64,000 nucleotides of DNA, from positions 21,196 through 85,195 of the forward strand of contig CAMIKG010000017.1 in NCBI GenBank assembly GCA_946221915.1, in the 5' to 3' direction. The stretch comes from an uncultured Erwinia sp. (GTDB lineage Bacteria > Pseudomonadota > Gammaproteobacteria > Enterobacterales > Enterobacteriaceae). Shown in pieces: positions 34,275-43,435 of this stretch (its first letter is position 1; each line of letters begins with the position of its first letter). The notes beneath the pieces are model-generated. The model had not been told where the DNA came from and made no database searches. It was given only the letters and a program-made list of their open reading frames with translations. The translations under genes were made by a program, and so were the position numbers.

Positions 34275-35273
34275 TTAGTTATCCGGGAACTCGCGCAGGA
34301 AACGCTCGACATCCTCGACCATCGCATCATTACCGACGAAGAACGGGCAACGTTCATGCAGCGCTTTCGGCTGCAGATCAAGGATACGATTTTTCCCGTC
34401 GCTGGCTTTACCGCCCGCCTGCTCGGCGAGGAATGCCATCGGGTTGCACTCATACAGCAGACGCAGTTTACCCTGTGGATGGCTGGCGGTGCTTGGGTAC
34501 AGATAGATGCCGCCTTTCAGCAGGTTGCGGTGGAAATCCGCCACCAGTGAGCCGATATAGCGCGTGGTGTAAGGGCGATGGGTCGCCTTGTCTTCTTCCT
34601 GGCAGAACTTCAGGTACTTTTTCACGCCCAGCGGGAAGCGGATATAGTTCCCTTCGTTAATGGAATAGGTATAGCCTTTTTCCGGGTAGGTCATACGTTC
34701 ATGGCTGAGGCAGAAAACACCCAGCGAAGGATCATAGGTAAATGCATGTACGCCACAACCGGTGGTGTACACCATCATGGTGGAAGAGCCATACACCACA
34801 TAGCCCGCCGCGACCTGTGCGCTGCCTGGCTGCAGGAAGTCTTCTTCCGTTACCGGTGTGCCTGGCGGCGTGATACGGCGGTAGATAGAGAAGATGGTGC
34901 CAACGGAGACGTTAACGTCGATGTTAGAGGAGCCATCCAGTGGGTCCATCAGCACCACGTATTTACCGTGTTCAACGCCTTCAAAGATCACGATCTCATC
35001 TTCTTCTTCTGACGCGATGCCGGCCACAATGCCACGCGCTTTCAGAGCGGCTTTCAGCTTTTCGTTAGCGTACAGATCCAGCTTCATTTGCTGTTCGCCC
35101 TGCACGTTCTCCACGCCGCTGGCGCCGAGAATATCGACCAGGCCCGCTTTGTTGATGTCGCGGTGAATAATCTTCGCGCCCAGTTTAATCGCGGAGATAA
35201 GCGCCGTCAGTTCACCTGTGGCGTGCGGAAAATCATGCTGCTTCTCGACGATAAATTCGCCTAACGTTTTCAT
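34275..35273 (-). CDS. fbp: Fructose-1,6-bisphosphatase class I
   Basis: Key gluconeogenic enzyme that converts fructose 1,6-bisphosphate to fructose 6-phosphate. It has 332 residues, the E. coli length. Metal-site motifs are intact: SEEEDE (near residue 89), MDPLDGSSNIDVNVSVGTIF (near 109) and the C-terminal ECNPMAFLAEQAGGKAS (near 279). The ATG starting MKTLGEFIVEKQHDFPHATG was chosen over an upstream start because it matches E. coli. Divergent from mpl, as in E. coli. Confidence 0.97.
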   Translation of the reverse strand: MKTLGEFIVEKQHDFPHATGELTALISAIKLGAKIIHRDINKAGLVDILGASGVENVQGEQQMKLDLYANEKLKAALKARGIVAGIASEEEDEIVIFEGVEHGKYVVLMDPLDGSSNIDVNVSVGTIFSIYRRITPPGTPVTEEDFLQPGSAQVAAGYVVYGSSTMMVYTTGCGVHAFTYDPSLGVFCLSHERMTYPEKGYTYSINEGNYIRFPLGVKKYLKFCQEEDKATHRPYTTRYIGSLVADFHRNLLKGGIYLYPSTASHPQGKLRLLYECNPMAFLAEQAGGKASDGKNRILDLQPKALHERCPFFVGNDAMVEDVERFLREFPDN

Positions 35274-35441
35274 AACACAATCCCTGATTTCACGGTTGAG
35301 TAGCAGCATGTTTGACAGGCCGCTAACGTTTTCGTACGCAGTTTAGCCGATTGAACGGCAAAGACCATAGTCCAAATCCGTTTCTTCCGGCAGAAGTCGG
35401 CGCTACACTGTGCGGCGAACATTTCAAGTAACGGACCTGCT

Positions 35442-36806
35442 ATGCGTATTCATATTCTCGGTATCTGCGGAACCTTCATGGGCGGCCTGGCGCTGCTGGC
35501 GCGTGCGCTGGGGCATGAAGTCACCGGTTCAGATGCCAACGTTTATCCGCCAATGAGTACTTTGCTGGAGAAGCAAGGGATTGATTTAATTCAGGGTTAT
35601 GATGCCAGCCAGCTTGACCCGGCGCCTGACCTGGTGATTATCGGCAACGCCATGACGCGCGGTAACGCCTGCGTGGAAGCGGTGCTGGAACGCAACATTC
35701 CCTATATGTCCGGGCCGCAATGGCTGCATGATTTCGTGCTGCGCGATCGCTGGGTGATTGCCGTGGCCGGAACCCACGGTAAAACCACCACGGCAGGCAT
35801 GGCAGCGTGGATTTTACAGGCCTGCGGGCTGGAACCGGGCTTTGTGATCGGTGGTGTGCCTGGAAACTTCGAGGTTTCGGCAACTTTAGGAAAAAGCCCA
35901 TTCTTTGTGATTGAGGCGGATGAGTACGACTGCGCCTTTTTTGACAAGCGTTCAAAGTTTGTTCACTACTGCCCGCGCACGCTGATTCTGAATAACCTGG
36001 AGTTCGATCACGCGGATATCTTTGACGATCTGCGCGCGATCCAGAAGCAGTTCCATCACCTGGTGCGCATTGTGCCGGGGCAGGGCAAAATTATTCTGCC
36101 GGAGCAGGACCCGAACCTGAAACAGGTGCTGGCGATGGGCTGCTGGAGTGAGCAGGAGCATACCGGTGACGGCGCGAAATGGCAGGCGAAAAAGCTGTCG
36201 CCGGACGCTTCCCACTGGGAAGTGTGGCTTGATGGTGCGCCCGTGGGCGAAGTGAACTGGTCGCTGGTGGGTGAACACAACATGAATAACGGTCTGATGG
36301 CGATTGCCGCCGCGCGCCATGTTGGGGTGAAACCGGACGATGCGGCGCGTGCGTTGAATGACTTTGTCAATGCCCGCCGTCGCCTTGAGCTGCGCGGCGA
36401 AAGCAATGGCATCAAGGTGTACGACGATTTCGCCCATCATCCTACCGCCATCCTCGCCACGCTGGCGGCGCTGCGCGGTAAAGTCGGCGGCACCGCGCGG
36501 ATTCTGGCGGTGCTGGAACCGCGCTCCAACACCATGAAAATGGGCATCAGCAAAAACGACCTCGCGCCTGCGCTGGGACGTGCCGATGAAGTGTTCCTGT
36601 TCCAGCCGCACCATATTCCATGGCAGGTTTCGGAAGTGGCGGACGCCTGTGTGCAGACGGCGCACTGGAGCGCGGATATCGATAACCTGGTTGAGATGAT
36701 CGCCAAAGTGGCGCTGCCGGGCGATACGATACTGGTAATGAGCAATGGCGGTTTCGGTGGTATTCACCAGAAGCTACTGGATCGTCTGGCGAAGGCTGGC
36801 GTCTGA
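35442..36806 (+). CDS. mpl: Mpl, murein tripeptide ligase
   Basis: Links L-Ala-D-Glu-meso-Dap recovered from old peptidoglycan to UDP-MurNAc in the recycling pathway. A 454-residue Mur ligase: N-terminal nucleotide fold (MRIHILGICGTFMGGLALLA), the ATP loop AGTHGKTTTAGM near residue 108, EADEYDCAFFDKRSK near 158, HNMNNGLMAIAAA near 275 and YDDFAHHPTAI near 327. Nearby E. coli genes yjgA and pmbA do not follow here; a palindromic repeat and yjgM do. Confidence 0.96.
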   Translation: MRIHILGICGTFMGGLALLARALGHEVTGSDANVYPPMSTLLEKQGIDLIQGYDASQLDPAPDLVIIGNAMTRGNACVEAVLERNIPYMSGPQWLHDFVLRDRWVIAVAGTHGKTTTAGMAAWILQACGLEPGFVIGGVPGNFEVSATLGKSPFFVIEADEYDCAFFDKRSKFVHYCPRTLILNNLEFDHADIFDDLRAIQKQFHHLVRIVPGQGKIILPEQDPNLKQVLAMGCWSEQEHTGDGAKWQAKKLSPDASHWEVWLDGAPVGEVNWSLVGEHNMNNGLMAIAAARHVGVKPDDAARALNDFVNARRRLELRGESNGIKVYDDFAHHPTAILATLAALRGKVGGTARILAVLEPRSNTMKMGISKNDLAPALGRADEVFLFQPHHIPWQVSEVADACVQTAHWSADIDNLVEMIAKVALPGDTILVMSNGGFGGIHQKLLDRLAKAGV

Positions 36807-36810
36807 CCAG

Positions 36811-36920
36811 TCCCTTCCCCCGCCTGTCGGGAGAAGGTTAGGATGGGGAAGCAGCAAACTCCGTGGGTATGGTGTCGCTGCTCCCCCTCCCCAGCCCTCT
36901 CCCATTGCATGGGAGAGGGG
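36811..36920. repeat. GC-rich palindromic intergenic repeat, copy 3 (mpl-yjgM)
   Basis: TCCCTTCCCCCGCCTGTCGGGAGAAGG, GGATGGGGAAGC, a variable centre, GCTCCCCCTCCCCAGCCC and the terminal hairpin CTCTCCC-ATTGCAT-GGGAGAG (each quoted in parts). It starts 4 bases after the mpl stop in a convergent gap. About 100 bases of further structured sequence follow up to 37022. Confidence 0.85.
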
Positions 36921-37022
36921 GCTGCAATTGCCCCCGTGTGGCTTTAGGTGCCCTGCTGTGGCTGCAAGCGCTCCGCTGTGACTTCAGGGACTCTTGCACT
37001 AAGCTGACGGTGGCGTTCCCTG

Positions 37023-37526
37023 CTACAACTCGCGAATCATCGTCACTTCACAATCCACATGGCCGGTACAGCCCATCGGCCCGTCGATATGGCGGAAGCC
37101 AAGGTGCTCATACAGCTTAATTGCCCGCGTCAGTGAAGCAGTGGTTTCCAGATAACAGCGTTTAAAACCGCGCTCGCGGGCAAACGCCATCGCCTGTAAC
37201 GCCAGGCTGCGCGCCAGTCCTAATCCGCGCACATCGGGCAGGAAATACATTTTCTGTAATTCGCAGATATCATCATCGCTGCACAGCAGTGGCGCCACGC
37301 CGCCGCCGCCAACCACACGGCCATCCAGCTCGACGATCCAGTAAGCGCTGTTCGCTTCGCTGTACAGCTCAAATAAACGATCCAGATTAGGGTCAGACAC
37401 CGTGTAGCCTTTATCCGCCGTCAGGCCAAATTCGGCGGAGACATCACGGATGACCTGGGCGATAAGTGGATTATCGGCGGGGGCGATTGGACGCACCCGC
37501 ACGCCAGCCTGAGTTGCGGTTATCAT
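37023..37526 (-). CDS. yjgM: YjgM, GNAT acetyltransferase
   Basis: A 167-residue N-acetyltransferase, the E. coli YjgM length. The acetyl-CoA binding signature is in FLPDVRGLGLARSLALQAM (RxxGxA form, near residue 98), preceded by DICELQKMYFLP and followed by YLETTASLTRAIKLYEHLGF. The ATG at 37526 was chosen over a GTG 9 bases upstream because it gives the E. coli-like length. The substrate is not known to me. It is divergent from yjgN, as in E. coli. Confidence 0.9.
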   Translation of the reverse strand: MITATQAGVRVRPIAPADNPLIAQVIRDVSAEFGLTADKGYTVSDPNLDRLFELYSEANSAYWIVELDGRVVGGGGVAPLLCSDDDICELQKMYFLPDVRGLGLARSLALQAMAFARERGFKRCYLETTASLTRAIKLYEHLGFRHIDGPMGCTGHVDCEVTMIREL

Positions 37527-37751
37527 GCTGCTCACTCGATTGTCATGGAAGTTTCAGAGCAGTGTAATAACATTGCTGACTGGCGGATGCAATGCTGTTG
37601 CGGCGATCCGTCACCTGACGGGCAATACAATGCAAATAAGAATTATTTATTGTCGCTGCCTGGTATGCGTGTTTTAATACGCGCGCAAATAATAATCGCT
37701 ATATCCGTTATTCGTCTTTTAGGCTGGTTTTAATTTTCAGGAAGAAAACTT

Positions 37752-38945
37752 ATGGATACCAATAATACTCCTGCTACATCGCAGCATCCGGTGCGTTTTC
37801 ATGGCAAGTCAGGAGAGTATTTCGCAATCTGGCTGGTCAATGCGTTATTGACCATCATTACTCTGGGCATTTATTCCGCGTGGGCGACCGTGCGTCGTCG
37901 TCGTTATTTTTATGGTAATACCGAAATCGCCGGCGATCGTTTTGATTATCATGCGCGCCCAATCGATATTCTTAAAGGCCGTATTATCGTGCTGGCTGGC
38001 CTGGTGGTTTTCTTTATTCTGTCTGCTGCACTGCCTGGCATTGCGTGGTTGTTTATTCTCGCGTTCTTCGCACTGATCCCGTGGATTATTATCCGCAGCT
38101 GGCGCTACAACGCCATTATGAGCAGCTTCCGCGGCGTGCGTTTTAACTATGAATGCCGCATCGGCCGTGCCTACTGGACCATGTATCTGTGCCCGATCTT
38201 ACTGATGCTGGCGTTGTATCTGGTGGTGGTTATCGTCGGAATTGGCGCCGCAAATGCGGGAAGCATCCCGGCGACACTGGTGGCTGGTCTGATCGCGTTC
38301 TTACTGTTTATTGCGGGTCTGGCGGTGGTGCAGGGTATTGTTGCCGCGCTGAATGCCGATCTGTACATCAATAATATGTTCTTTGGCGATCTGGCATTTA
38401 AGGCAAATTTAAGCAAGAAAGCCTTTATTAAAATGGTGCTGACTAGCTTTGCCATTATGGTGCCGTTTTTAATTATTTCCGGTTTACTGATGAGTTCGCT
38501 GTTTACCTCCATGTTTAGTGCGATTTTGTTTGGTGGACTGAACGATCCGGAAATGATGAATGCCATGATCGTGGGTAATATCGTTAATCTGCTATTAACC
38601 TTTGTGTTCCTGATTATCGGTGGCGCTATTTCTGCTGCATGGCTGATTGTAGCCCAGCGTAATTATCTGTTTGCTCAGACGCGTCTCGGCGAACATATTC
38701 AGCTTAAGTCAAATATGCAGACATTTGCCTTTATTGGCCTGACGCTGACGAATACCCTGATTGTGATTTTCACTCTTGGTCTCGGTGCCCCGGTGGCGGA
38801 AATTCGTCTGGCGCGTTACCTGGCGAAGTCCACTGCGCTGGAAGGTGACATGGCGCTGCTGAATGTCCATGCGCAGAACAATTCCGCCCGCAGCGCGGTT
38901 GCGGAAGAAGTGGTGCAGGCGTTTGATCTCAACGTCGGGATCTAA
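37752..38945 (+). CDS. yjgN: YjgN, DUF898 inner membrane protein
   Basis: A 397-residue polytopic membrane protein of the DUF898 family. The N-terminal FHGKSGEYFAIWLVNALLTIITLGIYSAWATVRRRRYFYGNT (quoted as the span of residues 16-57, key motif TLGIYSAWA) is the family hallmark and is partly repeated near residue 135 and near 325 (TNTLIVIFTLGLGAPVAEIRLA). About seven to nine helices. Function unknown. The stop is 3 bases before the M48 protease gene, so the two form an operon. Confidence 0.92.
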   Translation: MDTNNTPATSQHPVRFHGKSGEYFAIWLVNALLTIITLGIYSAWATVRRRRYFYGNTEIAGDRFDYHARPIDILKGRIIVLAGLVVFFILSAALPGIAWLFILAFFALIPWIIIRSWRYNAIMSSFRGVRFNYECRIGRAYWTMYLCPILLMLALYLVVVIVGIGAANAGSIPATLVAGLIAFLLFIAGLAVVQGIVAALNADLYINNMFFGDLAFKANLSKKAFIKMVLTSFAIMVPFLIISGLLMSSLFTSMFSAILFGGLNDPEMMNAMIVGNIVNLLLTFVFLIIGGAISAAWLIVAQRNYLFAQTRLGEHIQLKSNMQTFAFIGLTLTNTLIVIFTLGLGAPVAEIRLARYLAKSTALEGDMALLNVHAQNNSARSAVAEEVVQAFDLNVGI

Positions 38946-38948
38946 ACG

Positions 38949-39977
38949 GTGCATCTTAGCGGTTATTATCAGCAACCAGGACGGGCAGCTCGCGAGGCTG
39001 CCCGTCTCACATTACATAGCCACCATTTTGCACTGCATCTGGGTGACGCCGAGCGGCAGTTTCAGCTGCAGGATATCGAGCTGTCTGACGCGTTAGGCTC
39101 CATTCCATTAACCATTACCTTTGCCGACGGCGGGCGTTTTGTGCCGACGGATGATGCGCTGCTGCGCCAGTGGGTGGCGCAACATAAGCGCGTCAGCTGG
39201 ATACACCGGCTGGAGCGCAACCGGCGCGGCGTGCTGGCGGTACTGCTGGCGACGCTGGTGCTGATTGTGCTGTACGTCTGGGTGCTGCTGCCGTGGGTCA
39301 GCCGTCATCTGGCCATGCATATTCCCGATTATGTCGAGCAGCAGCTGGGGCAGCAAACGCTGCAATTGCTGTCGGTCAGCGGTTTCAGCGCCAGTAAGCT
39401 CCCGGCGGCGGAAGCGCAGCGGATTCAGCAGCTGTTTGCGCAGGTGGCGCCAGAGACACTGAAGCGTGATTCTCTGCCACCACAGTTGAAACTGATGCAG
39501 TTCCCGGGCGGCCCCAATGCGCTGATGCTGGCGGACGGCACGCTGATTATCAGCGACAGTCTGGTGAAGCTGGCAAAACACGACGATGCGCTGGCGGCGA
39601 TAATGCTGCATGAGATGGGCCATCACCACTGGCGGCACCCGATGCGCATGCTGGTGCGTTCTTCGCTGGTGACGCTGAGTTATATGTGGATGACCGGCGA
39701 TGTCAGCGGGATTGGCGATACCCTGTTGCAGTCCGCCGCCTTTGTCGATCAGATGCAGTTCTCACGCGATATGGAGCGCGAGGCGGATCAGTGGGCGATA
39801 GCGCAAATGCAGGCGCAGGGGCGTTCGCTGGAAGAGATGGCGCGCATCTATGCGTTAATCGCGCAGGAAGGTGACAAGCAGGAGGGCGGGCTGGCGTTAC
39901 CACAGTGGCTCAGCACCCATCCCGATATGCCGCACCGAATTGAGGCGATTAAGGCGGCGGAGCAGCAGGCGCCGTAA
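38949..39977 (+). CDS. M48 family membrane zinc metalloprotease
   Basis: A 342-residue protein with a cytoplasmic N-terminal beta domain (about 1-85), one membrane helix (about 96-118, VLAVLLATLVLIVLYVWVLLPW) and a periplasmic or membrane-proximal M48 peptidase domain. The zinc site HEMGHHH (near residue 221) and the third-ligand motif MEREADQWA (near 278) are intact, so it should be active. Starts with GTG, 3 bases after yjgN, which suggests coupled translation and a shared role in envelope maintenance. Relatives are Bep/HtpX-like quality control proteases; substrates unknown. Confidence 0.85.
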   Translation: MHLSGYYQQPGRAAREAARLTLHSHHFALHLGDAERQFQLQDIELSDALGSIPLTITFADGGRFVPTDDALLRQWVAQHKRVSWIHRLERNRRGVLAVLLATLVLIVLYVWVLLPWVSRHLAMHIPDYVEQQLGQQTLQLLSVSGFSASKLPAAEAQRIQQLFAQVAPETLKRDSLPPQLKLMQFPGGPNALMLADGTLIISDSLVKLAKHDDALAAIMLHEMGHHHWRHPMRMLVRSSLVTLSYMWMTGDVSGIGDTLLQSAAFVDQMQFSRDMEREADQWAIAQMQAQGRSLEEMARIYALIAQEGDKQEGGLALPQWLSTHPDMPHRIEAIKAAEQQAP

Positions 39978-39982
39978 CATAG

Positions 39983-40011
39983 CAAAAAAGCCGGGCAATG
40001 CCCGGCTTTTC
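39983..40011. terminator. Bidirectional terminator between the M48 protease gene and valS
   Basis: AAAAAAGCCGGGC-AAT-GCCCGGCTTTTC: 9-10 bp stem with A tract before and T tract after, in the convergent gap. Confidence 0.92.
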
Positions 40012-40024
40012 TTTACTGATTTGC

Positions 40025-42880
40025 TTACAGCGCAGCAATCACGCCCTGTTGCTCAATCAGTTTCACTTTCGCCTGCTCGCACTCTTCCATGCGCTCACGC
40101 TCTTTCGCCACCACGGCTTCCGGCGCACGCGAGACAAAACCTTCGTTGGAGAGTTTCGCGTTAATACGCTCAATCTCAACGTCCAGTTTGCTCACTTCTT
40201 TCGCCAGACGATCCAGCTCAGCCGCTTTATCCACCAGACCCGCCATTGGGATCAGCAGCTCCGCGCCATCGAGCAGCTTGGTGACCGAAACCGGGCCTTT
40301 ATCATCCGCTGGCAGCAGAGTAATGCTCTCCAGACGCGCCAGTGACTGCAGGAAGCTGCGGTTGTCGGTGACACGACGCTGTGCATCGGCATTCGCGCCG
40401 CGCAGCAGCACGGGCAGCGGTTTGCCAGGGGCAATATTCATTTCAGCACGAATATTACGCACCGCGACAATCGCCTGCTTCAGCCATTCGGTATCGGCCA
40501 GCGCCGCGTCGTCCACTTTCGCTGCGTCAAACTCAGGGAATGGCTGCAGCATAATGGTGTCAGCGGTGATGCCTTTCAGCACTTTCACGCGCTGCCAGAT
40601 GGTTTCGGTGATAAATGGAATAATCGGATGCGCCAGACGCAGCAGTGCTTCCAGTACGCTAATCAGCGTGTGGCGCGTGCCGCGCAGTTCCGCGTCAGAA
40701 CCGCCATTCATCACAGGTTTGGTCAGCTCCAGATACCAGTCACAGAACTGGTTCCAGGTGAATTCGTACAGGATGTTCGCCGCGATATCGAAGCGATAGC
40801 TGTCAAGCGCTTCGCGGTAGGCTTTCACCGTCTGGTTGAATTCCGCCAGAATCCAGCGATCCGCCAGCGACAGCACCATTTCGCCGCCGTTCTGGCCGCA
40901 GTCCTGGCCTTCGGCGTTCATCAGCACAAAGCGGCTGGCGTTCCACAGCTTGTTACAGAAGTTGCGGTAGCCTTCCAGGCGCTTCATATCCCAGTTGATA
41001 TCGCGGCCGGTTGAGGCCAGCGCTGCCAGGGTAAAGCGCAGTGCATCGGTGCCGTGCGGTTCGATACCGTTCGGGAACTGCTTCTCGGTGCGCTTACGGA
41101 TTTTCTCCGCCAGCTGCGGCTGCATCATGTTGCCGGTACGTTTTTCCAGCAGATCTTCCAGCGAGATACCGTCAACCATATCCAGAGGATCGATGACATT
41201 ACCTTTCGATTTGGACATTTTCTGCCCTTCATCGTCGCGGATCAGGCCGGTCATGTATACCGTCTTAAACGGCACCTGCGGTTTGCCATTTTCATCTTTG
41301 ATAAAGTGCATGGTCAGCATGATCATGCGCGCAATCCAGAAGAAGATAATGTCGAAGCCACTCACCAGCACGCTGGTAGGGTGGAAGGTGCGCAGTGCTT
41401 CGGTGTTCTCCGGCCAGCCCAGCGTGGAGAAGGTCCACAGGCCGGAAGAGAACCAGGTGTCCAGCACGTCTTCGTCCTGGCGCAGCGCTACATCCGCCGA
41501 GATATTGTTTTCCGCGCGCACTTCCTCTTCGCTGCGACCAACAAAGACGTTGCCCGCTTCGTCGTACCAGGCCGGGATACGGTGACCCCACCACAGCTGA
41601 CGCGAGATACACCAGTCCTGAATATCGCGCATCCAGGAGAAGTACATGTTTTCATACTGCTTTGGCACGAACTGAATGTCGCCTTGCTCAACGGCTTCCA
41701 CCGCCACTTTCGCCAGCGGCGCGGTACGCACGTACCACTGGTCGGTCAGCATTGGCTCGATCACCACGCCGCCACGGTCGCCGTAAGGTACAGTCAGATC
41801 GTGTGGTTTGATTTCGTCCAGCAGGCCCAGCGCGTCGATTGCCGCGACAATCGCTTTACGCGCGGCAAAACGCTCCAGCTTCTGGAATTCTGCCGGAATG
41901 GCGCTGTCGTAAGCGTCAGACTCTTCGCCATTGGTATCGTAAACCTGCGCGCTTTCACGGATATCGCCGTCAAAGGTCAGGATGTTGATCATTGGCAGCT
42001 TGTGACGACGACCCACTTCGTAGTCGTTAAAGTCATGAGCCGGGGTGATTTTCACGCAGCCGGTGCCTTTTTCCATATCGGCGTGCTCATCGCCCACAAT
42101 CGGGATACGACGATTCACCAGCGGCAGCACAAGGAACTTGCCGATCAGATCTTTGTAACGCGGATCTTCCGGGTTGACCGCCACGCCGGTATCACCGAGC
42201 ACGGTTTCCGGACGGGTGGTGGCGACCACCAGATAATCTTTACCTTCAGCCGTTTTCACGCCGTCATCCAGCGGATAACGCAGGTGCCACATTGAGCCTT
42301 TGGATTCGCGGTTTTCCACTTCCAAATCGGAAATGGCGGTGCGCAGTTTCGGGTCCCAGTTGACCAGGCGCTTGCCGCGATAAATCAGGTTCTCTTTATG
42401 CAGGCGAACGAACACCTCTTTCACCGCGTTGGACAGGCCTTCATCCATGGTGAAGCGCTCACGCTCCCAGTCCACGGAGTTACCCAGACGACGCATCTGA
42501 CGGGTAATGGTGCCGCCGGATTCGGCTTTCCACTGCCAGATCTTATCGATAAAGGCGTCGCGGCCATAATCCTGGCGCGTTTTGCCCTCTTCAGCGGCAA
42601 TCTTACGCTCCACCACCATCTGCGTGGCGATACCGGCGTGGTCAGTGCCTGCCTGCCACAGGGTGTTTTTACCCTGCATACGCTGGTAGCGGATCATGGT
42701 ATCCATGATGGTCTGCTGGAAGGCGTGACCCATATGCAAGCTACCGGTGACGTTCGGTGGCGGGATCATGATGCAGAAGCTTTCCTGGCTGGTATCGCCA
42801 TTCGGTTTAAAGTAGCCCTGCTGTTCCCACTGTTCGTACAGCGGTTGTTCGATATCTTGCGGGTTATATGTCTTTTCCAT
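40025..42880 (-). CDS. valS: Valyl-tRNA synthetase
   Basis: Class I aminoacyl-tRNA synthetase that charges tRNA(Val) and edits misactivated threonine. It has 951 residues, the E. coli length. The ATP motifs are PPPNVTGSLHMGHA (HIGH type, near residue 40) and KMSKSKGN (near 554). The CP1 editing domain (about 190-330), the anticodon-binding helical domain and a C-terminal coiled coil (AAELDRLAKEVSKLDVEIERI near 890) are all present. It starts 6 bases after the holC stop, as in E. coli. Confidence 0.98.
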   Translation of the reverse strand: MEKTYNPQDIEQPLYEQWEQQGYFKPNGDTSQESFCIMIPPPNVTGSLHMGHAFQQTIMDTMIRYQRMQGKNTLWQAGTDHAGIATQMVVERKIAAEEGKTRQDYGRDAFIDKIWQWKAESGGTITRQMRRLGNSVDWERERFTMDEGLSNAVKEVFVRLHKENLIYRGKRLVNWDPKLRTAISDLEVENRESKGSMWHLRYPLDDGVKTAEGKDYLVVATTRPETVLGDTGVAVNPEDPRYKDLIGKFLVLPLVNRRIPIVGDEHADMEKGTGCVKITPAHDFNDYEVGRRHKLPMINILTFDGDIRESAQVYDTNGEESDAYDSAIPAEFQKLERFAARKAIVAAIDALGLLDEIKPHDLTVPYGDRGGVVIEPMLTDQWYVRTAPLAKVAVEAVEQGDIQFVPKQYENMYFSWMRDIQDWCISRQLWWGHRIPAWYDEAGNVFVGRSEEEVRAENNISADVALRQDEDVLDTWFSSGLWTFSTLGWPENTEALRTFHPTSVLVSGFDIIFFWIARMIMLTMHFIKDENGKPQVPFKTVYMTGLIRDDEGQKMSKSKGNVIDPLDMVDGISLEDLLEKRTGNMMQPQLAEKIRKRTEKQFPNGIEPHGTDALRFTLAALASTGRDINWDMKRLEGYRNFCNKLWNASRFVLMNAEGQDCGQNGGEMVLSLADRWILAEFNQTVKAYREALDSYRFDIAANILYEFTWNQFCDWYLELTKPVMNGGSDAELRGTRHTLISVLEALLRLAHPIIPFITETIWQRVKVLKGITADTIMLQPFPEFDAAKVDDAALADTEWLKQAIVAVRNIRAEMNIAPGKPLPVLLRGANADAQRRVTDNRSFLQSLARLESITLLPADDKGPVSVTKLLDGAELLIPMAGLVDKAAELDRLAKEVSKLDVEIERINAKLSNEGFVSRAPEAVVAKERERMEECEQAKVKLIEQQGVIAAL

Positions 42881-42886
42881 TATCTG

Positions 42887-43345
42887 CTATGTCGTTCCGG
42901 GCAATGGCGGCGTGGCCGTATTCAGGTTGAATCCGACGCTGCGGTAAGCTTTATAGCGTTCGCGCGCCAGTGGTTTGAGAGTCTCTTCGTAAGGTACAAA
43001 GTCTATCACTTCATGGAAAGCGGTGGCAAAATCTGCAAACTGCGGCAGCAGGCTGATCAGCAGATCGCGCGGTGCATTACCGCGACGCTGTGGCCAGGCC
43101 AGCTCGACCGGCGCGCCGAATCGCGGTCCTTCGCCTGCCAGATTATGCGGCACAAAGGCGCTGACCGGGCGTTGCCACAGGGCTTCATCCAGCTTAATCG
43201 CCTGTTGTTCACTTTCGCAGGCAATCAGCACACGCTTCCCTGCGCGCCAGCGCGCTTCCGCCAGCTCGCACACCAGCGCTTCCATGGCGCTGAGCCCGTC
43301 AACCGGAGTATCGGTTTCCAGCAGATAGAAGGTTGCGTTTTTCAT
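42887..43345 (-). CDS. holC: DNA polymerase III chi subunit
   Basis: Clamp-loader accessory subunit that links the psi subunit to single-strand binding protein. A 152-residue protein (147 in E. coli) with the typical start MKNATFYLLETDT and conserved ACESEQQAIKLDEALW and FVPHNLAGEG stretches. It is upstream of valS with a 6-base gap, so the two are cotranscribed. Confidence 0.95.
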   Translation of the reverse strand: MKNATFYLLETDTPVDGLSAMEALVCELAEARWRAGKRVLIACESEQQAIKLDEALWQRPVSAFVPHNLAGEGPRFGAPVELAWPQRRGNAPRDLLISLLPQFADFATAFHEVIDFVPYEETLKPLARERYKAYRSVGFNLNTATPPLPGTT

Positions 43346-43405
43346 TGATGATGCCTGATTAATTAAATGGAAACGGGCGGCATCAGAGCCGCCCAGCTTT
43401 CACGA

Positions 43406-43425
43406 AGGGTGAATGGCTTCACCCT
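43406..43425. terminator. Hairpin between pepA and holC
   Basis: AGGGTGAA / TTCACCCT, loop TGGC, followed by ATTTT on the plus strand; a second hairpin GGGCGG / CCGCCC lies at about 43374-43394. Both lie in the pepA-holC gap on the minus-strand transcript. Confidence 0.5.
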
Positions 43426-43435
43426 ATTTTATGGC

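Noticed and set aside
34259..34660. Small plus-strand open frame over the fbp 3' end
   Set aside because: Antisense to fbp and running into the inverted repeat; no ribosome site or family features.
41054..42295. Open frame of 413 codons on the plus strand inside valS
   Set aside because: Antisense to valyl-tRNA synthetase; no domain or ribosome site.
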